A program made the position numbers and the translations under genes. From Allomuricauda sp. (lineage in GTDB: Bacteria; Bacteroidota; Bacteroidia; Flavobacteriales; Flavobacteriaceae), in the NCBI RefSeq assembly GCF_002699205.1, contig NZ_PABT01000037.1:24031-88030 (forward strand): DNA of 64,000 bases, read 5' to 3'. Below are positions 63,246-64,000 of this stretch, piece after piece. Within the stretch, counting starts at the first letter, position 1. Every line of letters begins with the position of its first letter. Below the pieces are notes generated by a model, which worked only from the letters and a program-made list of their open reading frames with translations, was not told the origin of the DNA and did no database searches.

Positions 63246-63488
63246 TCAACCTTTGGTTCCTGCCAATGATTGGAAGTGTATCTCATGTAACCCATCATTG
63301 ATGCCCTTGTCCACGACATTGGCATTGGTCAGTTCGGGATATAGTGCGGAATAATGCTCCATGATCCGTTCATGCCCCATTTCGGGGTCAATGTCCTCCA
63401 GTTCGATCTTTTCCCTGTTACCGTTCAGGAAAAGGTACTTTCGTGTTATGTTAGCGATCTGCATCTTGGAAAAGGTTTGGTGATTCAT
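63246..63488 (-). CDS. PRTRC system protein C
   Basis: 80 residues, ubiquitin-sized beta-grasp-like candidate. ITRKYLFLNGNREKIELEDIDPEMGHERIMEHYSALYPELTNANV and the final HFQSLAGTKG follow the protein C pattern (YSxxYPELTxAxV and G-T/V-K-G end). A small protein with a Gly end beside an E1-like ThiF is suggestive of a ubiquitin-like pair, although the end is KG, not GG. Overlaps protein E by 38 bp. Confidence 0.88.
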   Translation of the reverse strand: MNHQTFSKMQIANITRKYLFLNGNREKIELEDIDPEMGHERIMEHYSALYPELTNANVVDKGINDGLHEIHFQSLAGTKG

Positions 63489-63951
63489 ATTGGGACATCT
63501 GCTCCAAGACCTTTTTGGCCTCTTTGTTATCGGGGTCTAGTGCCAAGATCTCCTTGGCGGCTTTGATCGCCCTCTCATGGTCTTTCATCGGGTTGAAGTC
63601 CTTATCCTTGATCAGGCTCTGCAAGGCGGTGGCCTTCTTGCCCACGGATTCTTTCTGTTTCTTGGCCTTTGCCGTCCTGCCCTCTGAAACCTTTAGTGAT
63701 GCTTCATAGGCCTCCACGCTGTCGAACATGGTCTTTGTGCGCTCCAATGGTCTTTGGACGGCCTCGAAGAACTTGTTGTCCATTTCCTCGACACTTGCCC
63801 GTAGGCTCAATGGTCTTAGGGATTTCAGTCCCTTGTCATCGGCATGGCTCTTGGGCAGAACGGACACCGATACCTCTCCATCGGAAAAGGTGATGCTCAG
63901 CCCCAACTGTCGTATCCCCGTTTTTTCAAGGGATGAAAAAAATTGGTTCAT
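63451..63951 (-). CDS. PRTRC system protein E
   Basis: 166 residues. The N-terminal domain reads FFSSLEKTGIRQLGLSITFSDGEVSVSVLPK, then LRPLSLRASVEEMDNKFFEAV, the PRTRC protein E signature (L-x-PLSL-x-x-(S/T)-x-EEhD-x-x-F). The rest is a Lys/Ala-rich coiled segment (EGRTAKAKKQKESVGKKATAL). First PRTRC gene in view on this strand; a ParB-like gene is expected further upstream, beyond the window. Confidence 0.88.
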   Translation of the reverse strand: MNQFFSSLEKTGIRQLGLSITFSDGEVSVSVLPKSHADDKGLKSLRPLSLRASVEEMDNKFFEAVQRPLERTKTMFDSVEAYEASLKVSEGRTAKAKKQKESVGKKATALQSLIKDKDFNPMKDHERAIKAAKEILALDPDNKEAKKVLEQMSQYESPNLFQDADR

Positions 63952-63970
63952 AAACGATGTATTTAACTGT

Positions 63971-63995
63971 TTTACAATTGATTAACTATTGTAAA
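63971..63995. promoter_or_regulatory. Inverted repeat upstream of the PRTRC operon
   Basis: TTTACAAT (63971-63978) and ATTGTAAA (63988-63995), perfect 8-bp arms with a 9-nt spacer, 20 bp before the protein E start. Fits an operator for a dimeric regulator; its protein is not in view. Confidence 0.4.
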
Positions 63996-64000
63996 TATAC

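Larger units (their letters stand above)
43149..64000. mobile_element. Integrated mobilizable element at tRNA-Arg (right end outside window)
   Basis: From the tRNA-Arg 3' half rightward the gene content switches to mobility and accessory functions: large serine recombinase, MobA/MobC, oriT-like palindrome, five-gene cargo operon, other cargo, and PRTRC genes. No second copy of the tRNA 3' end is seen inside the window, so the far att site must be beyond 64000. Element class (integrative mobilizable element or integrated plasmid) is undecided; no conjugation (T4SS) genes are in view. Confidence 0.8.

Noticed and set aside
1..64000. CRISPR arrays, rRNA genes and IS transposases
   Set aside because: No repeat-spacer pattern, rRNA sequence or transposase was found on either strand.

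Overview
The window looks like a chromosomal piece of a marine Flavobacteriaceae bacterium (Muricauda/Maribacter-like; the genus is a guess). Signs are SusC/SusD-type outer-membrane glycan uptake, a T9SS C-terminal sorting domain, glutamine synthetase type III, a fused isobutyryl-CoA mutase, Bacteroidetes -7 boxes of the TAnnTTTG type, and near absence of Shine-Dalgarno motifs.

Bases 1-9.6 kb are core and metabolic genes: the end of an ammonium transporter, a beta-barrel porin, two exported proteins, an Lrp regulator, IcmF and PurU. Bases 9.6-27 kb form an alpha-glucan (starch/maltodextrin) utilization locus. One long minus-strand operon holds susC, susD, a three-repeat SusE/F-like lipoprotein, a T9SS-secreted GH13 amylase and a small lipoprotein. 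A divergent plus-strand arm holds a LacI regulator, an MFS sugar transporter, a GH65 maltose phosphorylase and a second GH13. Outer-membrane amylolysis, TonB-dependent uptake, periplasmic cleavage and phosphorolysis can be read off the gene order; a beta-phosphoglucomutase is missing from the locus.

Bases 27-43 kb are again chromosomal backbone: a DUF4197 lipoprotein, pyrF, prfA, an envelope redox cluster (DUF3570, DUF4266, ApbE, thioredoxin, Rieske), purM, divergent type III and type II glutamine synthetases, a Ca2+/Na+ exchanger, a BlaI/BlaR1-like pair with three phased operator dyads, a tiny conserved protein, apt and tRNA-Arg(ACG).

From the tRNA-Arg 3' end to the right edge (43.15-64 kb) the DNA is an integrated mobilizable element whose far end is outside the window. 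It has a large serine recombinase whose gene runs into the tRNA, a MobA/MobC relaxase module with a strong oriT-like palindrome and a nested out-of-frame ORF, a cargo region, and a PRTRC cassette (proteins E, C, F, B and ThiF).

The most interesting cargo is a tightly coupled five-gene plus-strand operon (47.2-54.2 kb): SIS+HAD fusion, phosphoribosyltransferase-like protein, P-loop ATPase, a Rossmann-like protein of unknown function, and a PfkB-family kinase. It reads like a nucleoside/sugar-phosphate chemistry system coupled to an ATPase and placed in mobile DNA, as expected of a conflict (anti-phage or anti-plasmid) system. Next to it lie an unknown two-gene operon, a small gene broken by two amber codons, and a DUF4209/HEPN-like protein with an RNxxxH motif flanked by attC-like palindromes.
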